From contig NZ_JAZIFY010000001.1 of assembly GCF_036634195.1 (NCBI RefSeq), forward strand, positions 1,498,501 through 1,562,500: a DNA stretch of 64,000 nt. The letters are read 5' to 3'. Source of the DNA: Streptomyces sp. P9-A4 (GTDB lineage Bacteria > Actinomycetota > Actinomycetes > Streptomycetales > Streptomycetaceae). The notes beneath the pieces are model-generated. The model worked only from the letters and a program-made list of their open reading frames with translations. It was not told where the DNA came from and did not search any database. This document shows, in pieces, positions 17,450 to 25,939 of the stretch; position 1 is the stretch's first letter; each line of letters begins with the position of its first letter. Position numbers and translations under genes: made by a program.

Positions 17450-17617
17450 CGTCGCCTCCTTGTACGCATGTGCGCCCAGTCTCGGCCCCTCGGCCATACG
17501 GCGCATGTCGGACAGCGCCATCCGTGCCCCGGTCTCGTCGGCGCGGAAGGGCGGGCGTACGGTGGAAAGAGGTCCGGACCGGGGAGGGTCCGGCGCGACA
17601 GCAGGTGGTGGACGGCG

Positions 17618-17962
17618 ATGCCGAGGAGTGGCGGATCCGAGGTCTTCCGGATCACGGGAGCCCGGCAGGGGCTCGCCGACGACGTCCGGGGACGGCAGCG
17701 GCGCTACATCATCTCGATGACGGTCCGGACGCTCTCCGTGATCGCGGCCGCAGTGCTGTGGAACGTCGAGCGGCATGTGGCCGTCGTCGCGCTCGCCCTG
17801 GGCATCCTGCTCCCCTATATCGCCGTGGTCATCGCGAACGCGGGCCGCGAGTCGACTCCGTCCCTTCCCTCCACCTTCGTACCGACTCCGGTGCGGCCCG
17901 CGCTAGACGCCACGGAGACTTCCGGCGACAAGGACGGGGAGCAACCGAACGACCGGAAGTGA
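17618..17962 (+). CDS. DUF3099 membrane protein
   Basis: 114-aa actinobacterial protein with the DUF3099 hallmark VFRITGARQGL...RGRQRRYI at residues about 8-32, then two hydrophobic helices (MTVRTLSVIAAAVLW and VAVVALALGILLPYIAVVIA) and a polar tail. It is divergent from the GlsB-type gene. Function is not known. The ATG at 17618 matches where the family domain begins. Confidence 0.8.
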   Translation: MPRSGGSEVFRITGARQGLADDVRGRQRRYIISMTVRTLSVIAAAVLWNVERHVAVVALALGILLPYIAVVIANAGRESTPSLPSTFVPTPVRPALDATETSGDKDGEQPNDRK

Positions 17963-18085
17963 TCACGGAGAGTGGCCGGAAACCTCAGGAAAAGCTCAGA
18001 TCAATCATGTAGTTCCAGTGCACCCGACCCCATGTGCCGTGACATACTGCCTACGCGCTCCGCATCCCCCGTCGGAGCGACGGAC

Positions 18086-18123
18086 CGATGCCGGGCAGCT
18101 CCCCCCGTGGCTGCTCGGCATCG
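18086..18123 (+). promoter_or_regulatory. Hairpin just upstream of the 92-aa gene
   Basis: CGATGCCGGGCAG (18086-18098) pairs with CTGCTCGGCATCG (18111-18123) with one mismatch. It ends 21 nt before the GTG start of the following gene. It could terminate DUF3099 transcription or shape the leader. Confidence 0.5.
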
Positions 18124-18144
18124 CCCTTGCTGGACAATGACCGG

Positions 18145-18423
18145 GTGAGCGAAGAGAAGCCGATCTGTTCCGCCAAGGCCTGCCGCGCCGACGCCGTCTG
18201 GGTCCTCGCGTGGAACAACCCCAAGCTGCACACGCCCGAGCGCCGCAAGACCTGGCTCGCGTGCGAGGAGCACCGCGAACACCTCTCGCAGTTCCTGAGC
18301 GTAAGGGGCTTCCTCAAGGACGTCGTCCCCCTCGTGGACTGGGAGTCCGAGTCCGGTTCCGAGTCCGGTTCCGAGTCCGGTTCCGAGTCCGGTTCCGAGT
18401 CCGGTTCCGAGGGCAGTCCTTAG
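18145..18423 (+). CDS. Small Cys/His protein with C-terminal ESGS tandem repeat
   Basis: Not functionally recognised. The 92-aa product has a conserved-looking N-terminal 70 residues with Cys and His spaced as in a zinc-binding module (ICSAKAC, then ACEEHREHL). It ends in five identical ESGS units. The GTG start at 18145 gives a natural N-terminus VSEEKPIC. The gene ends 15 nt from the convergent moaA stop. The repeat tail is probably a recent, strain-variable expansion. Confidence 0.75.
   Translation: MSEEKPICSAKACRADAVWVLAWNNPKLHTPERRKTWLACEEHREHLSQFLSVRGFLKDVVPLVDWESESGSESGSESGSESGSESGSEGSP
18349..18408 (+). repeat. 12-bp tandem repeat, 5 copies
   Basis: Five perfect copies of GAGTCCGGTTCC inside the coding region, each encoding ESGS, preceded by a half unit GAGTCC at 18343. 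This is a minisatellite likely to vary by slippage. Confidence 0.97.
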
Positions 18424-18438
18424 AGACTCCGGCCGGCG

Positions 18439-19428
18439 TCAGCCGCCGATCGCCGACATCGGGCGCTCGGGCTGGAGGAAGCCGGGGTCGTCGAGGCCGG
18501 AGCCGGCCTTCTTGCCCCACATCGCCTTCTTCCACAGCTCCGCGACCGCCCCGTCCCCCGCGTCCGACCGGAGGGCGGCCCGCAGGTCCGTCTCCTCGGT
18601 GGCGAACAGACAGGTCCGCACCTGTCCGTCGGCGGTGAGCCGGGTCCGGTCGCAGGCCCGGCAGAAGGGGCGGGTGACGGAGGCGATGACGCCGACCGTG
18701 TGCGGTCCGCCGTCGACGGTCCACCGCTCGGCGGGGGCCGAGCCGCGCTCGTCGGCGCCCTCGGCGGTCAGTGTGAAGCGGGTGCGCAGGGACTCCAGGA
18801 TGTCCCCGGCGGTGATCATGCCGTCGCGCTTCCAGCCGTGCTGGGCGTCCAGCGGCATCTGCTCGATGAAGCGGAGCTCGTAACCCTCGGTGATCGCCCA
18901 GGCGAGGAGGTCGGGGGCCTCGTCGGCGTTGAGCCCCGGCATCAGGACGGCGTTGACCTTGACCGGGGTGAGTCCGGCGTCCCGGGCGGCGGCCATGCCG
19001 TCGAGGACGTCCCGGTGGCGGTCACGCCGGGTGAGCGTCTTGAAGACCTCGGGGCGCAAGGTGTCCAGGGAGACGTTGACCCGGTCGAGGCCCGCGGCCC
19101 TGAGGGCGGCGGCGGTGCGCTTCAGCCCGATGCCGTTGGTGGTGAGGGACATCCGGGGGCGGGGCTCCAGGGCCGCGCAGCGCTCGACGATGCCGACGAT
19201 GCCGGGGCGGAGCAGCGGCTCGCCGCCGGTGAAGCGGACCTCGTTGACGCCGAGGTCGGTGACCGCGATACGGATCAGCCGGACGATCTCGTCATCGGTG
19301 AGGAGATCCGGCTTGGCGAGCCACTGCAGGCCCTCCTCCGGCATGCAGTACGTGCAGCGCAGGTTGCACCGGTCCGTCAGCGAGACGCGCAGGTCGGTGG
19401 CGACTCGGCCATAGGTGTCGATGAGCAC
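18439..19428 (-). CDS. moaA: GTP 3',8-cyclase MoaA
   Basis: Radical-SAM enzyme converting GTP to 3',8-cyclo-GTP, the first step of molybdenum cofactor synthesis. The 329-aa protein has the SAM cluster CNLRCTYC (Cys21, 25, 28), a C-terminal second cluster (ACDRTRLTADGQVRTCLF with upstream Cys) and the required C-terminal Gly-Gly. No other Moco genes are adjacent. Confidence 0.96.
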   Translation of the reverse strand: MLIDTYGRVATDLRVSLTDRCNLRCTYCMPEEGLQWLAKPDLLTDDEIVRLIRIAVTDLGVNEVRFTGGEPLLRPGIVGIVERCAALEPRPRMSLTTNGIGLKRTAAALRAAGLDRVNVSLDTLRPEVFKTLTRRDRHRDVLDGMAAARDAGLTPVKVNAVLMPGLNADEAPDLLAWAITEGYELRFIEQMPLDAQHGWKRDGMITAGDILESLRTRFTLTAEGADERGSAPAERWTVDGGPHTVGVIASVTRPFCRACDRTRLTADGQVRTCLFATEETDLRAALRSDAGDGAVAELWKKAMWGKKAGSGLDDPGFLQPERPMSAIGG

Positions 19429-19521
19429 TGTCGGCCCCCTCCCCGTCTTGTGGTTGCGTGTGTTCCGAGCCTACGCGAGCACACCGACGACGAGCAGGGC
19501 AGATTGTCACGAGGACCGGCT

Positions 19522-19553
19522 CGGCCGCGTCGTAGAACTCTACGACGCGGCCG
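19522..19553 (-). terminator. 14-bp hairpin terminator after the acetate symporter
   Basis: CGGCCGCGTCGTAG-AACT-CTACGACGCGGCCG is a perfect stem with a tetraloop, 41 nt beyond the symporter stop. Confidence 0.9.
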
Positions 19554-19593
19554 TCCGATCGCTGCGGAACGTATACGACCGGTCGCGTTCCGG

Positions 19594-21234
19594 TCAGTGC
19601 TTGACCGCTGCGGCGACCCCGACCCCGGTGAGGGACTTGACCTCCAGCTCCGCGTACTTGCCGGCGTCCGGCTCCTCCTTGGAGAGGAGCGAGCCGAGCC
19701 AGCCGAGGAGGAAGCCGAGCGGGATCGAGACGAGGCCGGGGTTCTCCAGCGGGAACCAGTGGAAGTCCACGCCCTTGAACATCGAGGCCGGACCGCCGGA
19801 GACCACCGGCGAGAAGAGGACGAGGACCACGGAGGAGATCAGTCCGCCGTAGATCGACCAGAGCGCGCCCCGGGTGGTGAACCGCTTCCAGAAGAGCGAG
19901 TAGAGGATCGTCGGCAGGTTGGCCGAGGCGGCGACCGCGAAGGCGAGGGCGACCAGGCCGGCGACGTTGAGGTCGCGGGCGAGGGCGCCGAGCGCGATCG
20001 ACACGATGCCGATGAGGACGGTGGACCAGCGGGCGGCCCGCATCTCCTCCTTCTCGGTGGCCTTGCCGCGCTTGATCACGTTCGCGTAGATGTCGTGCGC
20101 GAAGGACGAGGACGAGGCCAGGGTCAGACCGGCGACCACCGCGAGGATGGTGGCGAAGGCGACGGCGGAGATGACGGCGAGGAGGATCGCGCCGCCGGTG
20201 GAGCCGGCGCCGCCGCCGACCTCCAGGGCGGTGAGCGGGGCCGCCGTGTTGCCCGCCTTGTTGGAGGCCTTGATGGTGTCGCCGCTGAGCAGGGCGGCGG
20301 CGCCGAAGCCGAGGACGATCGTCATCAGGTAGAACGCGCCGATGATGCCGATGGCCCAGTTGACCGACTTCCGGGCGGCCTTGGCGGTCGGCACCGTGTA
20401 GAAGCGGATCAGGATGTGCGGGAGGCCGGCCGTGCCGAGGACGAGCGCGATGCCGAGCGAGAGGAAGTCCAGCTTCGACAGGGCGGTGGCGCCGTACTTG
20501 AGGCCGGGCTCCAGGAAGGCGTCGCCCTTGCCGCTGTTGGTGGCGGCGGCGCCGAGCAGGTCCGAGATGTTGAAGTCGAACTTGAGCAGGATGAGGAAGG
20601 TGATCAGGAGCGTGCCCGCGATGAGCAGGACCGCCTTGACCATCTGCACCCAGGTGGTGCCCTTCATGCCGCCGATGGTCACGTACACGATCATCAGGAG
20701 GCCGACGAGGGCGACGATCGCGATCTTGCCGCCGTCGCTGGTGATGCCGAGCAGCAGCGAGACGAGGACGCCCGCGCCCGCCATCTGCGCGAGCAGGTAG
20801 AAGATCGAGACGACGATGGTGGAGGTGCCGGCGGCGGTCCTGACGGGCCGCTGGCGCATCCGGTAGGCGAGGACGTCGCCCATCGTGAACCGGCCGGAGT
20901 TGCGCAGCGGTTCGGCGACCAGGAGCAGGGCGACGAGCCAGGCGACCAGGAAGCCGATCGAGTAGAGGAAGCCGTCGTAGCCGTAGAGGGCGATGGCGCC
21001 GCTGATGCCGAGGAAGGACGCGGCGGACATGTAGTCGCCGGAGATCGCGAGGCCGTTCTGGAAGCCGGTGAACTGGCCTCCGCCGGCGTAGAAGTCGGCG
21101 GCGCTGCGGGTCTGGCGGCCGGCCCAGACGGTGATGACCAGGGTCGCGAGGACGAAGGCGCCGAAGAGGGCGATGATCAGCGGCCGGTGCTCGCTGGTGG
21201 CGTTGCCCGCCGCGAGCAGGACGGGGGTGCTCAT
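19594..21234 (-). CDS. actP: Cation/acetate symporter (ActP-like, SSS family)
   Basis: 546-aa sodium:solute symporter with about 13-14 membrane helices. Family motifs include RTAADFYAGGGQ-type RSAADFYAGG near the start and GLALASSSSFAHD mid-protein. The close resemblance to ActP and the upstream DUF485 partner suggest uptake of acetate or related monocarboxylates. It overlaps the DUF485 gene by 4 nt (ATGA) and ends in a strong terminator. Confidence 0.9.
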   Translation of the reverse strand: MSTPVLLAAGNATSEHRPLIIALFGAFVLATLVITVWAGRQTRSAADFYAGGGQFTGFQNGLAISGDYMSAASFLGISGAIALYGYDGFLYSIGFLVAWLVALLLVAEPLRNSGRFTMGDVLAYRMRQRPVRTAAGTSTIVVSIFYLLAQMAGAGVLVSLLLGITSDGGKIAIVALVGLLMIVYVTIGGMKGTTWVQMVKAVLLIAGTLLITFLILLKFDFNISDLLGAAATNSGKGDAFLEPGLKYGATALSKLDFLSLGIALVLGTAGLPHILIRFYTVPTAKAARKSVNWAIGIIGAFYLMTIVLGFGAAALLSGDTIKASNKAGNTAAPLTALEVGGGAGSTGGAILLAVISAVAFATILAVVAGLTLASSSSFAHDIYANVIKRGKATEKEEMRAARWSTVLIGIVSIALGALARDLNVAGLVALAFAVAASANLPTILYSLFWKRFTTRGALWSIYGGLISSVVLVLFSPVVSGGPASMFKGVDFHWFPLENPGLVSIPLGFLLGWLGSLLSKEEPDAGKYAELEVKSLTGVGVAAAVKH

Positions 21235-21605
21235 ACGTCGCCCTCCATACGGGTTCTGATGGCTTCGGCCTTGGGGTCGAGCCGGTTCGCCGCGTGCCGC
21301 GAGTAGAGCCAGGCGATGAGGAAGGTGGTGAGGAACTGGCCGAGGCCCAGGACCAGCGCCATGTTGATGTTGCCGAAGACCTTGGTGCCCATGAAGCCGC
21401 CCGCGTAGTTGGAGAGCAGCACGTACAGCAGGTACCAGGCGATGAAGGCCAGGGTGAGCGGGAAGGCGAACGAGCGGTACGTGCGGCGCAGTTCGCCGAA
21501 CTCCTCGCCCTGCTGCACCTCGACGAACTCCTCCGTCGTGGGCTGTACGGGACCGGCGGCGGTCGCCGTCCCGTCTCTGGGCGGCGGCGGTGCTTCGGTA
21601 GCCAC
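21231..21605 (-). CDS. DUF485 membrane protein, symporter partner
   Basis: About 124-aa protein with two transmembrane helices (FPLTLAFIAWYLLYVLLS and ALVLGLGQFLTTFLIAWLYS), equivalent to YjcH, which accompanies acetate permeases. The GTG at 21605 (VATEAPPPP) has GAGGAG 6-8 nt upstream and was preferred to the longer frame from 21644. Translationally coupled to the symporter. Confidence 0.88.
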   Translation of the reverse strand: MATEAPPPPRDGTATAAGPVQPTTEEFVEVQQGEEFGELRRTYRSFAFPLTLAFIAWYLLYVLLSNYAGGFMGTKVFGNINMALVLGLGQFLTTFLIAWLYSRHAANRLDPKAEAIRTRMEGDV

Positions 21606-21778
21606 GGATTCTCCTCGTGACGCGGGGGCGGGCGGCATGGTCAAGGGGGCCTCACCTGGGGTGCGGACGCGGGACTCCGAGCGGAGCTCCTCCCCTGCCC
21701 AACGGCACGGAGCGGGAAGCGAAGCGGTTCACTCCGTGGATTTCTTTGAACAGATCTTCATGAAAACTTCTCAACTCA

Positions 21779-21808
21779 TTGAAGCTTCGGGAAGATCAGC
21801 GATAGCTT
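21779..21808 (+). promoter_or_regulatory. Candidate vegetative promoter of the subtilase gene
   Basis: TTGAAG (21779-21784) and TAGCTT (21803-21808) with an 18-bp spacer, in an unusually AT-rich patch (about 21740-21815). About 70 nt before the start codon. A leader stem TGTCCGCGCGC / GCGCGTGGACA (21824-21851) follows. Confidence 0.45.
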
Positions 21809-21877
21809 CACTCGTCATGCACCTGTCCGCGCGCAAACCCGCGCGTGGACAGTACATACGGATGATGTGGAGAACCC

Positions 21878-23413
21878 ATGGCTCATCTGGGATCGAGGCG
21901 CGGTCGAGCTCTCGCTCTGCCGGTTGGTCTCGCGCTCACGGCCTCGCTCGGCTTCCTTGCGCCCGGCGCCGCCTCCGCCGCGGAACTGAGTGACGCTCCG
22001 GCCGCCGTCGCGACGAACGGCCCGAAGCTCTCGTACGTCGTCAACGTCGACGGTGGCCGCTGGACCGCCGCCTCGGTGAAGAAGGCCATAGCCGCCGCCG
22101 GTGGCGAGGTCGTCGTCTCGTACGACCAGATAGGCGTCATAGTCGTCCACTCGCAGAACCCCGAGTTCGCGAAGACGATCCGTCAGGCGCGCGGTGTGGT
22201 GTCGGCCGGTTCGACCCGTACCGCCCCGCTGACCGTCCAGTCCGACGACGCCGTCGACGAGGGCGCGCAGACGCTGTCCGCCGCCGAGGCGAAGGCCGCC
22301 GCCGAGCGCGCGACGGACGAGCAGGACCCGCTGGAGCCCCTGCAGTGGGACCTCCCGGCGATCAAGGCCGACAAGGCCCACCAGAAGACCCTCGGCAGCA
22401 AGCGGGTCACGGTCGGCATCATCGACACCGGTGTCGACGACACCCACCCGGACCTGGCGCCGAACTTCGACGCCGCCAAGTCCGCCAACTGCGTGTCCGG
22501 CAAGCCGGACACCACCGCCGGATCGTGGCGTCCGAACGTGGGCGAGAGCGACCACGGCACGCACGTCGCCGGCACCATCGGCGCCGCCAAGAACGGCATC
22601 GGCGTCACCGGTGTCGCGCCGGGCGTGAAGCTCGCCGGCATCAAGGTGTCCACCCCGGACGGCTTCTTCTACACCGAGGCCGTGGTCTGTGGCTTCGTGT
22701 GGGCGGCCGAGCACGGCGTCGACATCACGAACAACAGCTACTACACCGACCCGTGGATGTTCGCGTGCAAGAACGACGCGGACCAGAAGGCCCTGATCGA
22801 GGCCGTCACCCGCGCGACCCGCTACGCGGAGCGCCGGGGCACGGTCAACGTCGCGGCGGCGGGCAACTCGAAGTTCGACCTCGCGGCCGACTCGATCCTC
22901 GACAACAGCAGCCCGAACGACACCACTCCGGGCGACCGGGTCATCGACCCGAAGGAGTGCTTCGACTACCCGGCGATGCTGCCGGGCGTCGTGACGGTCT
23001 CCGCGACCGGAGCCAAGGACCTCAAGGCGTCCTACTCCAACTACGGTCTCGGTGTCATCGACGTCGCCGCCCCCGGTGGCGACAGCACCGTCTACCAGGC
23101 CCCGGACGCCCCGGCGGTCAACGGCCGCATCCTGTCGACCACGGTCAACGGCGGCTACAACTACAAGGCCGGTACGTCGATGGCCTCGCCGCACGCGGCG
23201 GGTGTCCTGGCGCTCATCAAGTCGACGCACCCCCACGCGAGCCCGGCGGCGCTGAAGGCGCTGCTGTACGCGCAGGCCGACGACCGCGCCTGCACCAACC
23301 CGTACGACATCGACAACGACGGCAAGATCGACGCCGTCTGCGAGGGTGGCAAGAACAAGAACGGCTTCTACGGGGCCGGTCTGATCGACGCGCTGGACGC
23401 CGTCCGCCGCTAA
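21878..23413 (+). CDS. Secreted S8-family serine protease (subtilisin type)
   Basis: 511-aa extracellular protease. The signal peptide (residues 1 to about 35, ending AASA-A) is followed by an inhibitor-I9-like propeptide and then the catalytic domain. Its triad is Asp183 (IIDTGVD), His226 (DHGTHVAGT) and Ser434 (GTSMASPH). The C-terminal part has Cys residues compatible with disulfides. Monocistronic: promoter-like boxes upstream, a perfect terminator after. Confidence 0.94.
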   Translation: MAHLGSRRGRALALPVGLALTASLGFLAPGAASAAELSDAPAAVATNGPKLSYVVNVDGGRWTAASVKKAIAAAGGEVVVSYDQIGVIVVHSQNPEFAKTIRQARGVVSAGSTRTAPLTVQSDDAVDEGAQTLSAAEAKAAAERATDEQDPLEPLQWDLPAIKADKAHQKTLGSKRVTVGIIDTGVDDTHPDLAPNFDAAKSANCVSGKPDTTAGSWRPNVGESDHGTHVAGTIGAAKNGIGVTGVAPGVKLAGIKVSTPDGFFYTEAVVCGFVWAAEHGVDITNNSYYTDPWMFACKNDADQKALIEAVTRATRYAERRGTVNVAAAGNSKFDLAADSILDNSSPNDTTPGDRVIDPKECFDYPAMLPGVVTVSATGAKDLKASYSNYGLGVIDVAAPGGDSTVYQAPDAPAVNGRILSTTVNGGYNYKAGTSMASPHAAGVLALIKSTHPHASPAALKALLYAQADDRACTNPYDIDNDGKIDAVCEGGKNKNGFYGAGLIDALDAVRR

Positions 23414-23449
23414 GGCCGGACAGGTCCTGATCGCGGAGGTCGAGTGAGG

Positions 23450-23485
23450 AAGGGCCCTGGTGTGGTGAGCCACACCAGGGCCCTT
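23450..23485 (+). terminator. 16-bp hairpin terminator after the subtilase
   Basis: Perfect stem 23450-23465 / 23470-23485 with a TGAG loop, followed by T. It lies just before the CoA-transferase promoter palindrome. Confidence 0.9.
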
Positions 23486-23488
23486 TCG

Positions 23489-23507
23489 TATGGCACCGAG
23501 TGCCATA
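23489..23507 (+). promoter_or_regulatory. Palindromic operator candidate upstream of the CoA transferase
   Basis: TATGGCAC-CGA-GTGCCATA is a perfect 8-bp inverted repeat ending 8 nt before the ATG. A dimeric repressor bound there would cover the ribosome-site/promoter region. No regulator gene is adjacent. Confidence 0.55.
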
Positions 23508-23515
23508 GTGCCGCC

Positions 23516-24817
23516 ATGGACAACACAGTGCGTTCCGGTACGGAGTTGCTGTGGTCGGCCCTCGGCGGCGATCCCGCCCTGGTCGACCGGGTGGAGTACG
23601 GCGGGGTGTCCGGGCTGCTGCCCGCGCGGCTGCCGGTGATGGATCTGGCGCGGGCGACGGTCGCCGTCGCCGGGCTCGCCGCGGTGGAGCACGCGGGCGG
23701 TGCGGGTCCGGTGCGGGTGGACGACGGGGCCGTCGCCACCGCCTTCGTGAGTGAGCGTCATCTGCGGGTCGACGGTCGGGCCCCGGTGAACTTCGCGCCG
23801 CTGTCGCGGTTCTGGCGGGCGGCCGACGGCTGGGTCCGTACCCACGCCAACTACCCGCACCACCGGGCGGCGTTGCTCACCGCGCTCGGCGTGCGGGAGG
23901 AGTCGGTGGAGGCCGTCGCCGCGGCGGTCGGGGAGCGGAAGGCCGTCGAGGTCGAGACGGCGGTGTACGCGGCCGGGGGGCTGGCCGTCGCCCTGCGCAC
24001 GCCCGGGGAGTGGGCGGCGCATCCGCAGGGCCGGGAGGTGGCGGCGCGACCGCTGCTGACCCGGGAGCGGCTCGACGAGGCTCCGCCGCGGCGCCGTTCG
24101 GGGCCGCTGCGGGTCCTGGATCTGACCCGGGTGATCGCCGGGCCGGTCGCGACGAGGACGCTGGCGCTGCTGGGGGCGGACGTGCTGCGGATCGACCCGC
24201 CGGGCAACCCCGAACTGCCGGACCAGCACGCGGACACGGACGTCGGGAAGCGGACCGCCGCGCTCGATCTGGACCGCCCTTCGGACCGGCGCACCTTCGG
24301 TGAACTCCTCGACTCCGCCGATGTGTTGGTGACCGGCTACCGGCCGGGGGCGCTCGACCGGTTCGACCTGGGGCGGCCGGGTCTGGTGACCGCCCGGCTC
24401 TCCGCCTGGGGCGACTACGGGCCGTGGGGCGGGCGGCGCGGCTTCGACAGCCTGGTCCAGGTGGCGACCGGGATCGCGGTCGCCGAGGGGTCGGCCGAGG
24501 AGCCGGGGGCGCTGCCGGCGCAGGCCCTGGACCACGGCACGGGTTATCTGCTGGCGGCGACGGTGCTGCGGTCGCTGACCGAGCAGCGCGCGGAGGGCGG
24601 CAGCCGTCTCGTCCGGCTCGCGCTGGCGCAGACGGGGCACTGGCTGACGGGGACGCTGCCGCGGTACGAGCCGGGGCGGTATCTCGCGGAGTCGGAGGGG
24701 CCGTTGGGGCGGTTGCGGCACGCGCTTTCGCCGGTGTCGTACGAGGGCGGTCCGGCGGGGTGGTCCCGGCCGCCGGGCATCGCGGGGGCGGACGCGCCGG
24801 AGTGGCTGGGGGGCTGA
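23516..24817 (+). CDS. CaiB/BaiF-type (family III) CoA transferase
   Basis: 433-aa protein of the formyl-CoA/carnitine CoA-transferase family. It shows the second-half fold signatures VLDLTRVIAGPVATRTLALLGADV-like (from about residue 200), VGKRTAALDLD and GYRPGALDRFDLG. Such enzymes move CoA between carboxylic acids; the substrates cannot be inferred. The ATG at 23516 is chosen over the open frame upstream because the latter runs through the terminator and palindrome. It is convergent with the alcohol dehydrogenase gene. Confidence 0.85.
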   Translation: MDNTVRSGTELLWSALGGDPALVDRVEYGGVSGLLPARLPVMDLARATVAVAGLAAVEHAGGAGPVRVDDGAVATAFVSERHLRVDGRAPVNFAPLSRFWRAADGWVRTHANYPHHRAALLTALGVREESVEAVAAAVGERKAVEVETAVYAAGGLAVALRTPGEWAAHPQGREVAARPLLTRERLDEAPPRRRSGPLRVLDLTRVIAGPVATRTLALLGADVLRIDPPGNPELPDQHADTDVGKRTAALDLDRPSDRRTFGELLDSADVLVTGYRPGALDRFDLGRPGLVTARLSAWGDYGPWGGRRGFDSLVQVATGIAVAEGSAEEPGALPAQALDHGTGYLLAATVLRSLTEQRAEGGSRLVRLALAQTGHWLTGTLPRYEPGRYLAESEGPLGRLRHALSPVSYEGGPAGWSRPPGIAGADAPEWLGG

Positions 24818-24824
24818 CGGGGTG

Positions 24825-24859
24825 CGGTCCGGCCGGGTTCGTCGGGCCCGGCCGGACCG
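24825..24859. terminator. Bidirectional 13-bp terminator
   Basis: CGGTCCGGCCGGG (24825-24837) and its complement (24847-24859), between the convergent CoA transferase and alcohol dehydrogenase genes. Confidence 0.85.
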
Positions 24860-24877
24860 TACGGCCCGGGGACGCCG

Positions 24878-25921
24878 TTACGGCTTGACGAGGACCTTCA
24901 GGGACGTGCGCTCGTCCATCGCCTTGTAGCCGCCGGGGACGCCGTCCAGGCCGACGGTCAGGTCGAAGACCGGGGACGGGTCGATGGTGCCGTCGAGGAC
25001 GTCGGGGAGCAGTTCCGGGATGTACGCGCGCACGGGGGCGACGCCGCCGCGCAGCGCGATGTTCCGGTCGAACATGACGGACAGGTCGAGGCCGGTGCCG
25101 CTGCCGTGCGGGACGCCGACGTAGCCGATGGAGCCGCCGTCGCGGGCGATGGCGACGGCGGTCCGCATGGACTGCTCGGTGCCGACGGCCTCGATGACGC
25201 CGTGGGCGCCCTGGCCGCCGGTGAGCTCGCGGACGGCGGCCTCGGCGGCCTCGCCGCGCTCGGCGACGACGTCGGTGGCGCCGAAGAGCCGGGCGATGTC
25301 GGTACGGGCGGTGTGCCGGCCCAGCGCGATGATCCGCTCGGCGCCGAGCCGCTTGGCGGCGAGGACGCCGCAGAGGCCGACCGCGCCGTCACCGACGACG
25401 GCGACGGTGGAGCCGGGCTTCACGCCCGCGCCGAGGGCGGCGTGGTGGCCGGTGCCCATGACGTCGGAGAGCGCGAGGAGCGCGGTCAGCAGGTGGTCGT
25501 CGGAGGCGGCGTCGGCGGGCAGCTTGACGAGGGTGCCGTCGGCGAAGGGCACCCGGACGGCCTCGCCCTGGCCGCCGTCGGAGCCGGCGGAGCCCCAGAA
25601 GCCGCCCTGCGGGCAGGAGGTCTGGAGGCCCTCGGCGCAGTAGTCGCAGGTGCCGTCGGACCAGACGAAGGGGGCGACGACGAGGTCGCCGGCGGTGAAG
25701 CCGGTGACCTCGGAGCCGGCCGCCTCGACGATGCCGAGGAACTCGTGGCCGATGCGCTGGCCGGGCTGCCGGGCGGACTCGCCTCGGTAGGCCCAGAGGT
25801 CGCTGCCGCAGATGCAGGCGCGCAGGACCCGCAGGACGACGTCCGTGGGGTCCTGGATCACCGGGTCGGGCACGTCCTCCACGCGCATGTCGAACGGGGC
25901 GTGGATGGTGGTGGCGCGCAT
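24878..25921 (-). CDS. Zinc-dependent alcohol dehydrogenase
   Basis: 347-aa MDR-superfamily NAD(P) dehydrogenase. Catalytic zinc ligands lie in CICGSDLWAYRGE and GHEFLG; the structural-zinc lobe CDYCAEGLQTSC is present though not fully canonical. The Rossmann motif is VGDGAVGLCGV. It starts 18 nt after the lysoplasmalogenase stop on the same strand and ends in a terminator, so it is probably the last gene of a three-gene operon. There it may process a fatty aldehyde released upstream (inference). Confidence 0.9.
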   Translation of the reverse strand: MRATTIHAPFDMRVEDVPDPVIQDPTDVVLRVLRACICGSDLWAYRGESARQPGQRIGHEFLGIVEAAGSEVTGFTAGDLVVAPFVWSDGTCDYCAEGLQTSCPQGGFWGSAGSDGGQGEAVRVPFADGTLVKLPADAASDDHLLTALLALSDVMGTGHHAALGAGVKPGSTVAVVGDGAVGLCGVLAAKRLGAERIIALGRHTARTDIARLFGATDVVAERGEAAEAAVRELTGGQGAHGVIEAVGTEQSMRTAVAIARDGGSIGYVGVPHGSGTGLDLSVMFDRNIALRGGVAPVRAYIPELLPDVLDGTIDPSPVFDLTVGLDGVPGGYKAMDERTSLKVLVKP

Positions 25922-25939
25922 GGCGGACGGTCCTTGCTG

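Noticed and set aside
18343..18411. CRISPR-like array
   Set aside because: The repeats are 12 bp, contiguous and in frame without spacers, so it is a coding minisatellite.
23516..24817. CoA transferase as part of an oxalate pathway
   Set aside because: No oxalyl-CoA decarboxylase or transporter is nearby, and the family is too broad to assign.
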